The notes beneath the pieces were generated by a model. That model worked only from the letters and a program-made list of their open reading frames with translations. It had not been told where the DNA came from and did not search any database. Shown piece after piece: positions 1 to 9,912 of a stretch of DNA of 46,244 bases (position 1 is the first letter of the stretch; each line of letters starts with the position of its first letter). The DNA is taken from positions 1 through 46,244 of the forward strand of contig CAIVSN010000126.1 in the NCBI GenBank assembly GCA_903908595.1, given 5' to 3'. A program made the position numbers and the translations under genes. The DNA is from an uncultured bacterium (GTDB lineage: Bacteria > Patescibacteriota > Gracilibacteria > BD1-5 > UBA2023).

Positions 1-24
1 AACCAGATTCGCTAGGCATATCAT
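1..24. repeat. Right end of a family B-variant repeat, cut by the window edge
   Basis: The first bases (aaccagattcgctaggcat) match the right-hand end of the variant seen at 28889-28968 and 31421-31512, where the sequence reads aaccagatttggttaggca. Only the terminus is present, so this is a partial copy. Confidence 0.45.
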
Positions 25-33
25 CGTATGCTA

Positions 34-60
34 GAAAAAAATCCTCCCGGGGGAGGATTC
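34..60 (-). terminator. Intrinsic terminator of the HU gene
   Basis: On the minus strand AATCCTCC pairs with GGAGGATT around a short C/G loop and is followed by a run of seven T. It lies about 20 bases past the HU stop codon in the right orientation. Confidence 0.85.
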
Positions 61-78
61 GTCTGTACCAAAGAAAAA

Positions 79-351
79 TTATCTAACTGATTCCTTGAGC
101 GTCTTGCCAGCTCGGAAAACTGGAGATTTCATTGCGGGGATAACGATGCTCGCTCCAGTTTTTGGATTGACACCGTTTCGTTTTGCTCGTTCTGAAATCT
201 TGAAAGCTCCAAAACCGGTAACGTTGACTTCGCCGCCATTCTTGAGTTCGGAAGTGATAATGTCGATTACGGCGTTGAGAGCCTTAGTGGCTGCATCTTG
301 ACTGAGTTTTGCCTGTGTGGCAATCTCTTTGATGAAGTCTTGCTTTTTCAT
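79..351 (-). CDS. hup: HU/IHF-family nucleoid DNA-binding protein
   Basis: This 90-residue protein is a typical HU: a small dimeric histone-like protein that bends DNA and organises the nucleoid. It begins MKKQDFIKEIA, carries the family GFGAFKI segment near residues 46-52, and has the arm region with NPKTGASIVIPA. The length matches the family. The ATG at 351 is chosen over longer in-frame starts because the upstream residues do not belong to HU and that DNA holds the promoter. It ends in TAA and is followed by a strong terminator. No in-frame TGA occurs, as in other probably highly expressed genes here. No Shine-Dalgarno sequence is visible before the start. Confidence 0.95.
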   Translation of the reverse strand: MKKQDFIKEIATQAKLSQDAATKALNAVIDIITSELKNGGEVNVTGFGAFKISERAKRNGVNPKTGASIVIPAMKSPVFRAGKTLKESVR

Positions 352-387
352 AATGGTTACAGTTAAGAAAATAAATAACCTGGGGCT

Positions 388-414
388 ATTATATGGCCAA
401 CAAAGGGATTGCAA
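388..414 (-). promoter_or_regulatory. Sigma-70-like promoter for HU
   Basis: On the minus strand a TTGCAA box (409-414) is followed after 15 bases by a perfect TATAAT (388-393), which lies about 37 bases upstream of the HU start codon. The spacer is slightly short of the 17-base optimum. Confidence 0.6.
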
Positions 415-493
415 GTGATTTTTTGCGTTTTTTGCGTTAAACAAGCGGTTTCTTGGGATTTTCCAAAAAAGGAATACCTAAGTTTTGGCTTGT

Positions 494-1999
494 TTAAAGG
501 GAAATCCGCATATAGAGCGGTTCTCCCTTTTCCAGGACGGAAAATCCGGTTTTTCGCTCCAAAGCAGCCCCCATGTTGCCGTTTTTCATTAAGACGACGT
601 CTTTCGGAACCCCGATTCTCGACAGGAGCTCTTCCATCTTGGGGGAAAAGAACGGGTGGAGGAGGATGGCCATGGTCCGGAGCGACTCCGCGACCTGGTA
701 CATGACGTCTTCCAGCTTGGCCGGATCGACGTCCACGAGTTCCCAGGGCCTGACGGTGTCGATGTACTTGTTGAGGGATTCGGCGAACTCGTAGGTCGCG
801 ATGAGCGCCCCGCGGAGATCGAAGGCAGCGAACGCCCGTTCATAGGTCAGGAGCAGCGCTTCTCGGGCCGCTGCGAGGTCCGATTGGTACGGATGCACCG
901 CTATCGTGCCGCCGTTCTTGAGCGTGAGCACGAGGCAGCGGTTGAGGAGGTTGCCGAGCGTGTTCGCGAGGCGGTTGTTGAAGGCGAGCACGGATTCCTT
1001 TTCGCTGAAATCCCCGTCCTGCCCGATGGGAATCGTCGTCAGGAGGTAGTTGACCAGGAGATCCCGGGAATATTTGGCGGCATATTCCACCGGATCGATG
1101 ACGTTGCCGAGGCTCTTGGAGATTTTTTGCCCGTCGATGGTAAAATACCCGGTCGTCACGATGTTGCCCGGAAGCGCGTATCCGGCGGAAAGGAGCATCG
1201 CCGGCCAGAATATCGCGTGGAAGCGGATGATGTCCTTGGCCACCACGTGCACCTGCGCCGGCCAGAACGTGTCCGCTTCGTCCCCGAGCGTGCTAATGTA
1301 ATTGAACAGCGCGTCGTACCAGACGTACGTGACCTGGGATCCGTCGAACGGCAACGGGATCCCGAACTTGTTGGTCTCGCGGGATACGGAGAAATCCTCC
1401 AACCCCTGGTTGACGAACTCCAGGACCTCGTTGAAACGGTTCTGCGGCGTGACGAAATGGGGATTGGCCGCGTAAAAGGCCTGAAGCTGCTCGGTATAGC
1501 GGGAAAGCCGGAAGAAGTAATTCTTCTCCTTGAGGTGCTCGACTTCCTGGGTCGGGTGGTCGGGGCACTTCCCTGCCGGGGTCAGGTCGGTCGCCTTCTT
1601 GAAGCCCTCGCAGCCTCGGCAGTACATTCCCTCGTATACCCCTTCGTAGATATCCCCGTTGTCGAAGGACTTCTGCAGGACGGATTGGACGAACGCCGCG
1701 TGGGACGGGGACGTGGTACGTACGAAGTCCGTATAGCTGATGTCGATGCCGTCCCAGACGCGGCGGTGTTCCACGGCCATTTGGTCGAGGTATTCCATGA
1801 CGGGAAGCCCGAGTTCGGCCGCCTTGTCCACGATTTTTTGGGAATTCTCGTCCACGCCGGTCGAAAACCGCACCGTGTCGCCCTTCTGGCGGTGGTACCG
1901 CGCGAGGACGTCGGCAATGATGCTCGCATAGGCGTTTCCGATATGGGGAACGCCGTTGGGGTAGTAGATCGGGGTAGTGACGAAAAACGCGTTGCTCAT
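494..1999 (-). CDS. metG: Methionyl-tRNA synthetase
   Basis: This 501-residue class I aminoacyl-tRNA synthetase charges tRNA-Met. It shows the HIGN signature at residues 19-22 (after PNGVP), a CxxC zinc knuckle with a further Cys in a CPDH segment around residues 127-145, and the KISKS loop near residue 292. It ends after the helical anticodon-binding region and lacks the C-terminal EMAP/Trbp111-like domain of longer bacterial forms. The ATG at 1999 gives the expected N-terminus (TTPIYYPNG). It ends in TAA. No in-frame TGA is used in 501 codons, consistent with avoidance of the reassigned codon in housekeeping genes. HU follows downstream on the same strand. Confidence 0.97.
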   Translation of the reverse strand: MSNAFFVTTPIYYPNGVPHIGNAYASIIADVLARYHRQKGDTVRFSTGVDENSQKIVDKAAELGLPVMEYLDQMAVEHRRVWDGIDISYTDFVRTTSPSHAAFVQSVLQKSFDNGDIYEGVYEGMYCRGCEGFKKATDLTPAGKCPDHPTQEVEHLKEKNYFFRLSRYTEQLQAFYAANPHFVTPQNRFNEVLEFVNQGLEDFSVSRETNKFGIPLPFDGSQVTYVWYDALFNYISTLGDEADTFWPAQVHVVAKDIIRFHAIFWPAMLLSAGYALPGNIVTTGYFTIDGQKISKSLGNVIDPVEYAAKYSRDLLVNYLLTTIPIGQDGDFSEKESVLAFNNRLANTLGNLLNRCLVLTLKNGGTIAVHPYQSDLAAAREALLLTYERAFAAFDLRGALIATYEFAESLNKYIDTVRPWELVDVDPAKLEDVMYQVAESLRTMAILLHPFFSPKMEELLSRIGVPKDVVLMKNGNMGAALERKTGFSVLEKGEPLYMRISL

Positions 2000-2139
2000 G
2001 GTGGTTTTGGCTTCGGAATAAGACCGCTAGCGTAGCGTGAATACGGTTTTTGTCAATCGGGAGTCGCGGGAAATCGGGCACGGGGGAAAATCGGGCACTG
2101 GGAAGAATGAGCCCACGGGAGGATGCGCCGGCAGGTGGC

Positions 2140-4932
2140 CTAATCGCCCGATCGCAACCGCTTGATGAACAGGAATACTTCCCGGCGGGTTACCGGATCG
2201 TTCGGCCGGAAATTTTCCCCCGCATTCGTGAAAAGCCGATTCTGGACCGCGTACGCGACATATCCGGCGTGGGCCGAATCCTGCGGGAGGTCGCGGAACG
2301 ACCGGGGCGGGTCCTTGACGGGCCGTTTCCCGGAGGATCTGAGGAGCATGGTGATGAACTCCGCCCGGCTCACGGAATCGTTCGGCCGGAACGTCTTGCT
2401 ACTCTTGCTGAGCAGGCCTTTTTCGGCGAGGATTTCGATATACGGGCAAAAGTCTCATCCCTTCACGTCGGAGAATATTTTTCCGCTGCATTTGTCGAAC
2501 CGAAGGTCTTCGCTGAGAAAATCGTTGTACAGTCCCGCCATGAGTTTCGCGGCTTCTCCTCGCGATATAGTGTTACCGAGACGGTAATCGGCGACTTTTT
2601 CCCGTTCCCGAATCAGGCCTTTTTGTACCAGAAACGACGTTATGGAAATATCGTCTTCCCCGGCGAGGGCAACCGCGACTTGGGAAATCCGCCCGCTGCC
2701 GGAATCCGTGGGAATACGTATCGTCCGCCCGGTGCCCGTCACCGAGATTTTCGGAGTCAGATTTTGATCCGGGACATCCAATTCCAAGAGGATGTCGGCA
2801 TTCCGCATGAGCATTTCCTCATGGCGCAGTTTTGCCGCGGATTTCGGGGGCAAATCGGAAGCGTACAGCAATCCGAGGCTCACGTTCGCGTTGCTTCTGG
2901 TTCCGCGGTGGGATTCAAACACGTACCCGTCGGAAAATTCGAACGAATAGACGCTCCACGGTCAAATGTGCCAGGTCCTTTTGCCGAGATACGGCACCCG
3001 TCAGACGACCGTTCCCCCGGCCAGCACGTCGACAATGACGCTGGACCGGATTTTGAAATCGTGGAAATCCATGGCGAACCGCTGCGCCGGACCATAGGCG
3101 CTGTCCATGTAGAGGTAGGCGGAACGGCCGACCCAGTTCGGGGCAAATGCCGGCAGGGGCTGCCAGGCTCCCGCCCGGCGAATCGAAAAGCGGTCGTCGC
3201 ACGCATCCGTGGCGAGATCGATGGGCGTGCAGGCGCCGGAAAGCTGGCTTTTGACCGATCCGGAAATTCCCACGGTCGCATTGAGGGACACTACCCGCAG
3301 GTCGATGATGGGAATCTCTAAGTTTCGGGTCACCAGCGTCATCCGGGAATTGTCGATTTTCGGGGTGAAGTCCTTCGATTCGTCGAGGCTTTCGAGTCCG
3401 ATGAGCCGGAGCAGATCGATATTTTCCCGGTTGACCACGTCGTGCCCGCACACCACGACCTTTACCGTAGCGTTCGCCCAGGCCTTGAGCACGAATTCCT
3501 TTCCGTCATGGACTTTGTCCGCGGGAATTCCCGCCGAGGCATATCCGTCTGCGTCCAGATTCTTGGGCGTCGCCTTGATCTGCACGGTCATTTGCTGGTT
3601 TTCGCTTGCGAGCACTTGCGTATCCGGGGTCTTGACCGTGAATTCGAAGGGCAACCGAACGCCGACGGCGTATCCCAAGCTGATGGAGGCCCGGGCGCGG
3701 AACACCGCCCCGTAGAACGGTACGCGCTTCACTTTTTCCCACCCATGCTGGAAGGAAGCCCCCTTGGTGAAGCCGTTGATGAAATCCCGGCTCACCGTCC
3801 GGGACTGCGTACGGGCGATGGCACGCCCGATATCCAGGCATTCCCCATACATAGGCTCGGTAGTGATATAGGAGGACTGGCACCGCCGTTCGAGCGGCGG
3901 CAGGGCGGCGATCCGGGCATTTTCCCGGGTAATCGCGTCGGCCCGCCTCGCCCGTCGTTCTTCGGCGCTCAGTCGGCGCTCCTGCTCCTCCATTTGCCGG
4001 ATCCTCTGCTGCTCGTAGGCCCGCACGTTCGCGTCCATCTGGCTTCTCGTCTCTTCCAGGGCATCGGGCGCCTGTATCGACATGGGCGGAATCCCGAGAT
4101 CCAGATCGGATTCGATGAGCCGCACCGATACTCCGGGATCCTGCATCGCCTTGAGACGCGCGAAACGGCCCATGATGCTCGCCTTGGAAATCCGGACGTC
4201 GGCCGGATCGAGATCGAGGCGGAACCGATTGTCCGTCCGACCGGTTCCGGTATCTTCCAAATCGAGCGGGATCAGGCTGAAATCGGTGGAATCGATCATT
4301 TCGATTTCCTGCTCCCCTACCATGTCCTTCGCGACCTTGGCGCGTATCTGGGCATCGTTTTTGAGCCCCTTGGAACAAACGGCATCGGCCTTGCATTTCG
4401 GGACGAGGAGGTCGAGCGTTTGTTTTTCCAATTTTTCACGTTCCGGATCCGGGCTCATGTCTTCGAATTTTTGCCGATAGTTCGCGAATTCGGTCGCGTT
4501 TTTGACTTTGAGCGTGAGTTTCTTCTTGATCGTCACCCGGTCGGGGTATTGTAGGAGCTCCAATTCGCCTTCTTCCATTTCGCCCATGGCGATGCCCCGG
4601 CTTTTTTCGAACTCGAAATCCTTCTTGAGTTTCGTCGAGCCGGAGAAGGCCTTCTCGAGCATGGATTCGTCGAGCTTCAAGCTAAATCCCTCCGGCAATA
4701 GGAACTGCTTGACCATGGCGCCGGTACCCTTCCAACTCCCGAGCACCCGTCCGGCATTGCGCTCGTTGATGTCGGCAAAATCCACCGTGACGCTCTCCGC
4801 GTTCCGTATCCGAACGTCCGGAAGGGAGGATTTGCCCGGACCGCCGGGAACGTCGATGGCGTTGAGGGTTCCGCTCAGTCATTCGGCGGACGATAGGATC
4901 AAAATCAAAATTCCCGCGATGTAGCGTTTCAT
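2140..4932 (-). CDS. Large secreted protein with C-terminal S-layer homology (SLH) domains
   Basis: Read with TGA as glycine this is one 930-residue protein ending in TAG; the standard code breaks it into pieces. The N-terminus is a signal peptide (MKRYIAGILILILSS), which decides the start at 4932. A long beta-rich, partly charged body follows, with an Arg/Glu-rich helix around residues 295-340. The last ~130 residues hold SLH-type repeats, with NDSVSRAEF and NDPVTRREV segments. SLH domains normally bind cell-wall polymers non-covalently, so this is likely an S-layer or wall-anchored surface protein. Four in-frame TGAs are used, one just after the signal peptide. No function can be given for the body. 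Confidence 0.85.
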
Positions 4933-5418
4933 AGGACGAAATTTTTAAAAAATACCGAAAGTGCTCCGTAAGTCTCGTGGGACATTATATATGATATTTT
5001 TGTTTTGGGGAATATAAAAAATAGCGTGTAAACGCAAAAAGTCAGATACTCGCCCTATCTGACTTTCTCGCTTATACCCAACGGGAATTGGTTTTCGGTA
5101 TTTTTACGGTTACGGATTCGGAACGGGTTGTATTTTTCTTAGGGAGCTTATCGGCAATAAGTGACTTAAGAAAAAAAGATGTCCGGACAGGTGACAGGAA
5201 AAACCGGGGAACCAATTCCCGCTGGGTATAAACCACTACGCGCTGAAGTGCGAATGTTTACATTCTGACTTTGGTCTCCAAGCAAAAAAACGTACTTGCA
5301 AAGTATGATATACCAAGAATTTCCATTTGGTTTTTCCGCATCCAGCGAATTTTCGCAACATTTTCTTTTTTTTCGCAATCGGTATCGGTATAACTCGTTC
5401 GTCATTTCGTACCAACTT
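4933..5418. other. Intergenic region with a family B repeat, no gene seen
   Basis: This 486-base stretch separates two divergently transcribed genes. It holds a complete family B repeat (5073-5230) and the short recurring word GTCTCCAAGCA near 5273. Short ORFs here overlap the repeat and look like shadows. Promoters for both flanking genes should lie here but no convincing boxes were found. Confidence 0.6.
5073..5230. repeat. Family B MITE-like repeat, copy 1
   Basis: The element starts TATACCCAACGGGAATTGG and ends CCAATTCCCGCTGGGTATA, an imperfect terminal inverted repeat of about 20 bases with TA at both outer edges. The interior matches the copies at 19074-19239 and 42710-42875. No coding capacity is apparent. 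Confidence 0.85.
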
Positions 5419-7731
5419 ATGCTCAACCGCTCCTCCCCCCTCAATAACTTCATCCCGAACCGGCAAATTCCCACCCTTAGGGAAACCGTTCAAAATGAAA
5501 TAACGAAATCCCGAAAACATCTGAGCAGCCCGCTCGGACGGGTGCTCAAATACTGGCAATGAAATCCGAAAACTCGCATCGCCGTCGGGCTCGGCCTGCT
5601 TTCCTGAGGCATGATTGCCACGGCTACCGGGGCATTCGCCGCCGCGGGCATCATCCTCGGGGCGAGGGCGGGCGTAAGCGCCCTCGGGGCATTCATGAGC
5701 GGCAAGGGGATTTACGAGCTCATACGGGGCCGGAAACCGGAGTCGGAAATGGAACGGTTGATGACGGCGGCAAAAAGCGCGGAAAACATGGAGGCGCTGG
5801 AACCGCTGATATCGGATATCGAGCGGAGATTCGGCACCGACGAACTCCGAACCCAATTGGATTTGGATCGGAAGAAACGGCGGGCTTCCGCGATCGTGGG
5901 AAACGTGATAGGGATCACTGCGGCGGGCGTTGCGGGAATACTCGGTCTCCAATGAGGCATAGACGCCCTCGGACACGGTTTGTGACCGGTATCCGAAGCC
6001 CGTGCCGAAACGCTTGCCGTCGCTCCGGTCCGGAACGTTCCCCCGTTCGATTTGGATACCGTCGCGCAAGACATCCGCCACGACCATCCGAAGCAGGGAT
6101 GGATTACCCTGGAACAGATGATCCGCCGCGTAGAGGGACTGAAAGCAGGGATCGGCTTGGATCAGAGCGAACAACTGAACGCCTTGAACGCGAGCGTTTC
6201 CCAGGCGGTGCGCGATCCGAATGGGGCGGTCGCCCAAGCGCTGAAGCTCCGGGGCTATGACTTGGCCCCGGGAGTCGATGCCGTCAGCCGGCGCCTCGGG
6301 GAAAGCGAAATCAAGGAAATCGTTGGCGAATACGTCAAACAAACGGGCCAGGGGAACGCGTTTCCCGAAGCAATGGTTTCGGGAAATAGCAGCCTTGTTT
6401 CCAAGCAAACCGCCATTCCCCTCGAAACGATTGCCCCAAGCGATGGGATGGCCATGAACACCATAGGGGGAGGGATCTTGGCCTGAAGCCTGTGATACGG
6501 GGCATACCGGTTTTGGAAAACGGGAAATAAGGAGACAGGATCGGGAAAAGGCGCTCCGCCAAGAACCGTACCGCTTGCGGTAACGGACGTTTCTCCGAAA
6601 ACGGGTACTCCTCCGGAAATGAAACCGCTTGCGAAACCGGGTATTCCCCCGGAAAAGAGTGCTCCCCCGGTGCCGAAACACGCCACAAACCTTTCGGCTC
6701 CCCTCTTTCGGCTGCCGGAATCAGGAGAAAAGACGAAACGGGATATCCACTCCCACTTTACCGAAAAATACCATTGGGAGCCGGAAGAATCGTCCGACAT
6801 TATCGACGAGAACAAGCGCATAGACGCCTATTCCGGGAAAACGCTCGGGTGAACCTACATCACCTATGTCAAATATTCGGGATCCCACGCCGTCGTGACC
6901 ATCGTTTGGCAAGACCACGGCACGAACCGGAGCCATGTCCAATCGGCCCCCATCCCCTACGGTGCCCCGCCCGATCCGACGGATCCGGAAAAGACCATCG
7001 AAACCCTGCTCGACGAACTCTACTTCGAAATGCTGGTCCGGAGGGAAAAAATCAAATTGGACGATATGAAGGAGATTCACGCGGTGAGAATTCCCAAATC
7101 CCACCTGCGGCTCATGTACGAACACATGGAACAGCCGGGGGTAGTCGAAGCCAATAACGAAGTCCTCGGATACTGGATTGTCAGCGCGTACGATATCCAT
7201 AATGGGACCCTCCCGATGGGACCAATGGACAATCCCCCGCTCTCGGATCAGATTGTCAGGACGATCGATTGCAAGCTAAAAGATACCGCTGTCAATACCA
7301 ACTACCACTATGTTCATCCGAGCGTAGTAATATGCCAGACATTGCCAGAAAAAGAAGCGGAAATGATCATGCGGGAACGAAAACGCGCATTGGATCGCCC
7401 AGGAAAGCCGAGTCTCGTCTTCACCGGTGCGAGCCGTGCACTCAATTGGCACAAGCATCCCGATTGGTTGGCAGTTCCCAGCGGAGGGGATATCACGGAA
7501 GCCATGCGGGATATCGATATCCAGTATCCCGGAGTGGAAACCTACCCGTACACCATCGCCTTACGGATCCGGGAAGACGAAATCGCCCGCCTGTCCCGCG
7601 ACCCAAAAGTATGCGTGCTCCCCAAGGCCACCTACTGATGAAGGTACAGTTACGCGTTTCGGACGTTCAATCTCATCTACGTCCAGAAAAGGAACGAAGG
7701 GGTGCGGCAACTCGATATCCATCTGAAATAG
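5419..7731 (+). CDS. Membrane-associated protein with C-terminal JAMM (deubiquitinase-like) metallopeptidase domain
   Basis: With TGA as glycine this is a single 770-residue frame ending in TAG; nine TGAs are read through, at 5560, 5605, 5953, 5983, 6484, 6493, 6850, 7636 and 7639. Residues ~54-92 and ~157-180 are Gly/Ala-rich hydrophobic segments, probably membrane-embedded. A helical part (~210-355) and a Pro-rich linker (~380-435) follow. The C-terminal domain carries the JAMM pattern HKH (678-680), seven residues, then SGGD (688-691), with Glu581 in NNEVLGYW as the likely catalytic acid. JAMM peptidases of this kind cleave ubiquitin-like proteins from targets or precursors. E2-like and E1-like genes downstream support that role. 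The start is the ATG at 5419, without a clear ribosome site. Confidence 0.8.
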
Positions 7732-7738
7732 CCGGAAG

Positions 7739-7799
7739 GAAGGATACCCAACGGAGAGTGCGAGCGCTACCGCTCTCCGTCGGGTATCCTTCGGATACC
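7739..7799 (+). promoter_or_regulatory. Long intercistronic hairpin with an alternative fold
   Basis: GAAGGATACCC (7739-7749) pairs perfectly with GGGTATCCTTC (7782-7792), and inside it ACGGAGAG pairs with CTCTCCGT. The right arm can instead form GGTATCC-TTC-GGATACC (7783-7799). The two folds exclude each other. The structure sits between the JAMM gene's stop and the next gene's AGGAGG, with no T-run, so it could be an mRNA processing or stability element, an attenuator, or a junction of an inserted block. Confidence 0.6.
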
Positions 7800-7816
7800 T
7801 GTTCATTAACATACTT

Positions 7817-7830
7817 AGGAGGATGCCATG
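7817..7830 (+). promoter_or_regulatory. Perfect Shine-Dalgarno sequence AGGAGG
   Basis: AGGAGG at 7817-7822 lies five bases before the ATG at 7828. Comparable sites precede 8354 (AGGAG), 8648 (GGAG), 9394 (AAGGA) and 9913 (AGGAG). The other starts checked in this window (HU, metG, the JAMM gene, the ABC exporter, glyS) lack such sites. Confidence 0.75.
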
Positions 7831-8337
7831 CATTCATTTTGGACCCTGTTCAAGGCCGAATTCGCGGCCGAAACCCTGATAAGGATACTGTTTGGAGGAA
7901 GATTCCCGCGATTCGTCGCGTTGTTCTTGTTGCTCATGTTCGTGGGCTGGTACGTATTGCGGGGCTTGTTCCGCATAACGTACCGGATCCTGGCATGGGT
8001 TCTGGTAACGGAAAATATGAGCGTGAGAAGCAAACTCAAAAAAGTATTCCGCGTGGGCAAGCCATACGGAGACGAAGCCAAAAAGATCCGTTTCGAAAAC
8101 GGACATTGGACACTCACCCTATCCAATCCCCGATTCCGAATGGAGGTGGTATTCGTAGAATTCCGCGTCGAAAAGAAGACGGGACGGCTGCGGATATTCG
8201 CCCTCCGGGATCAACGGATGCCTTTCGAACTCACGTACGATTGGATCGGGAGGTTCATCCCGTACGACTGTCCCATAACGATGCACGTCGATTATGCGGC
8301 CTATATGTATTCCCAACTTCGCCACAACGTTCTCTGA
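7828..8337 (+). CDS. Membrane protein of the E1/E2/JAMM locus, unknown family
   Basis: This 169-residue protein has a hydrophobic stretch at residues ~32-60, probably one or two membrane passes, followed by a ~100-residue basic, beta-rich soluble domain (NGHWTLTLSNPRF...VVFVEFRVEKK). I do not recognise the family. The start follows a perfect AGGAGG. The frame ends at TGA 8335-8337, just before AGGAG and the next ATG. If that TGA were glycine, the frame would run 256 codons to a TAA at 9106 across the next two genes in the wrong frame, so TGA seems to be the intended stop. The soluble domain is one place to look for a hidden beta-grasp modifier, but nothing visible proves it. Confidence 0.7.
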   Translation: MHSFWTLFKAEFAAETLIRILFGGRFPRFVALFLLLMFVGWYVLRGLFRITYRILAWVLVTENMSVRSKLKKVFRVGKPYGDEAKKIRFENGHWTLTLSNPRFRMEVVFVEFRVEKKTGRLRIFALRDQRMPFELTYDWIGRFIPYDCPITMHVDYAAYMYSQLRHNVL

Positions 8338-8353
8338 ACCAGGAGCCCCCGAC

Positions 8354-8644
8354 ATGAAAATCATCTTGCCACTGCTCGCCTGTCTCGTTGCCGGATGCGC
8401 CTCTACGGGCGGATACGAAACGGATGGGAACGCGTACCGGATCGAAAACGGGCTTTTGCGAGTCCGCCCTTCCGGTTACGAACCGCTCCCGATTCCGATT
8501 CCGCAAACGAATATTTTGCCGGAATCGCCGAACGACACGACGGCCGGAAAACCGGAAGAATATCCGCCCGTTTCGGCCCCGATCAAAAAATCGACGCAGC
8601 CGATCCGGAATCGGATGAAAAAAATCCTCATCCTGACGGAGTGA
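8354..8644 (+). CDS. Small lipoprotein of the E1/E2/JAMM locus
   Basis: The protein starts MKIILPLLACLVAGC, a lipoprotein signal peptide with lipobox LVAGC, so Cys15 should be lipidated and the ~80-residue mature chain tethered to the outer face of the membrane. The mature part is Pro-rich and of no known family. AGGAG lies nine bases before the ATG. The frame ends at TGA 8642, which overlaps the next gene's GGAG site. Reading that TGA as glycine would fuse this gene in frame to the next, placing a second signal peptide in mid-protein, which argues against it. Confidence 0.7.
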   Translation: MKIILPLLACLVAGCASTGGYETDGNAYRIENGLLRVRPSGYEPLPIPIPQTNILPESPNDTTAGKPEEYPPVSAPIKKSTQPIRNRMKKILILTE

Positions 8645-8647
8645 CCC

Positions 8648-9376
8648 ATGAAAACCATACGAGTACCCCGCCATACCGGAACCATGGCCAAACGGGTTCT
8701 CCCGTTTGTGCTCTGCCTCTGCGTGACGGGAACCGCCAACGCGGAAACCATCACGCAGAAAGAAGCGCTCCGCCGGGAGGCAATCCAGGTGGAAGAGCGG
8801 TTCCAAAGGAACGAAATCACGGAAGCCGCTGCAATCGAACAATTGGACGCGATTGAAAAAACCGCGAGGGAATTGAAAAAAAACCCGAATCCGATGCCCA
8901 TGGCTATCCCAAAAGGAAACCCCCGGGAACCGTCGAAAGCCGAACAGGCTATCGGGACGGTGCTGATGCGGCAAGCCGCTTTGCCAAGATTGTCCCTTTG
9001 GGAATACGTAATTCCGTTTTTCCGCCCCTTCGTTTTCGGCCTTATCATATTGGTTCTCTGTGTCATTTGCATCATTGGCTTTTTCGCAGTAGGAACCATT
9101 ATCGATAAGATATCCGATAGACTGAGGAGCAACCGCTCAACCACCACGGCATACCCCGGGAGAAGGACCCCGGCGCCACGGGCCACCATGGTGGCTCAAT
9201 CACCCATGAGACCGATCCCATTGCCACGAGCCTACTCGGAGTTATATCCCGGAAGGCCGACTACGCCACCACCAGCCACTACAAGGAGCATACCAAGAAC
9301 CCCCTACCACCACCCTGTTAACCAATCCCTGACCGGTCTTCTTCCAAGCGGCGAAGTTCCGGACTCTTACACTTGA
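8648..9376 (+). CDS. Secreted or membrane-anchored protein of the E1/E2/JAMM locus
   Basis: This frame of 242 residues has a signal-peptide-like segment ending TGTANA (start at 8648, or at the ATG at 8684), a charged helical region with EALRREAIQVEERF, one or two membrane segments (FVFGLIILVLCVICIIGFF), and a Pro/Arg/Thr-rich tail. The family is not recognised. It ends at TGA 9374; read as glycine, translation would continue 55 codons to TAA 9542, overlapping the E2 gene by about 150 bases. Together with the lipoprotein and the 169-residue protein it suggests that the locus works at the cell envelope. Confidence 0.65.
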   Translation: MKTIRVPRHTGTMAKRVLPFVLCLCVTGTANAETITQKEALRREAIQVEERFQRNEITEAAAIEQLDAIEKTARELKKNPNPMPMAIPKGNPREPSKAEQAIGTVLMRQAALPRLSLWEYVIPFFRPFVFGLIILVLCVICIIGFFAVGTIIDKISDRLRSNRSTTTAYPGRRTPAPRATMVAQSPMRPIPLPRAYSELYPGRPTTPPPATTRSIPRTPYHHPVNQSLTGLLPSGEVPDSYT

Positions 9377-9393
9377 ACCAAAGGAAAAATCAA

Positions 9394-9903
9394 ATGGATC
9401 TCAACGATTACCCAGGCTGGATTCGCCAGAATCCGCATAAATACATCGGGCGTCTCAAACTCGAAGCCCGCGAACTGTATCAAAAATTCCCCCTCATCGG
9501 GATTTACATGGACGGCGACACGATGCGTCTCGAAGGACCGGTAATCACGATGAGCGGAAACCGGTACATCCTGCGGATCGTGTATCCGCTCAGCTATCCC
9601 GCCTTGAAGCCGGATGGCTACGTGCGGGATCCCGACGTGGTCGAGTTCTGCAACCGGAACGAGAACCGCGGTCACCCGTACCACAACTACGGCGTTACCC
9701 AGCCGCACGGGCTCAAACTCTGCGTCATGGATCAGGACGATACCGTCAACAAGGGATGGACGCCAAACCAAACCGGCATCACCATCCTGGAATATTCCAT
9801 CATGTGGCTTCATGCCTACGAGTTCAAACGAGCCCGTGGCAAATGGCCGCTTCCCGAATGACATGGGAATCCTCCCGTGCCATTTTTTATCATTGCCTAT
9901 TAG
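9394..9903 (+). CDS. E2-like ubiquitin-conjugating (UBC-fold) protein
   Basis: The domain order is that of an E2: an N-terminal helix (GRLKLEARELYQKFP), a strand series with LEGPVITMSGNRYILRI, the YPLSYPALKP turn, then HGLKLCVMD with the putative catalytic Cys at residue 110, followed by GWTPNQTGITIL, matching the W-P-TI segment after the E2 active site. E2 enzymes accept a ubiquitin-like protein as thioester from E1. The ATG at 9394 follows AAGGA. The standard-code stop is TGA 9859-9861 (155 residues); reading it as glycine adds 14 residues to a TAG at 9901, which is given here. That TAG overlaps the AGGAG of the next gene, so either end is structurally acceptable. Confidence 0.85.
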
Positions 9904-9912
9904 GAGAAAATC

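Noticed and set aside
656-2035. 459-codon open frame on the plus strand
   Set aside because: Antisense shadow of metG, which has its full set of motifs on the minus strand.
5236-6681. 481-codon minus-strand frame opposite the JAMM gene
   Set aside because: It crosses repeat DNA and is antisense to a frame with a full JAMM motif further on; no motif or start signal supports it.
8354-9376. One fused protein from the lipoprotein and the next frame through TGA 8642
   Set aside because: A GGAG site and ATG follow at once and the second part has its own signal peptide, so two genes are more likely; the fusion would arise only as a product of UGA decoding.
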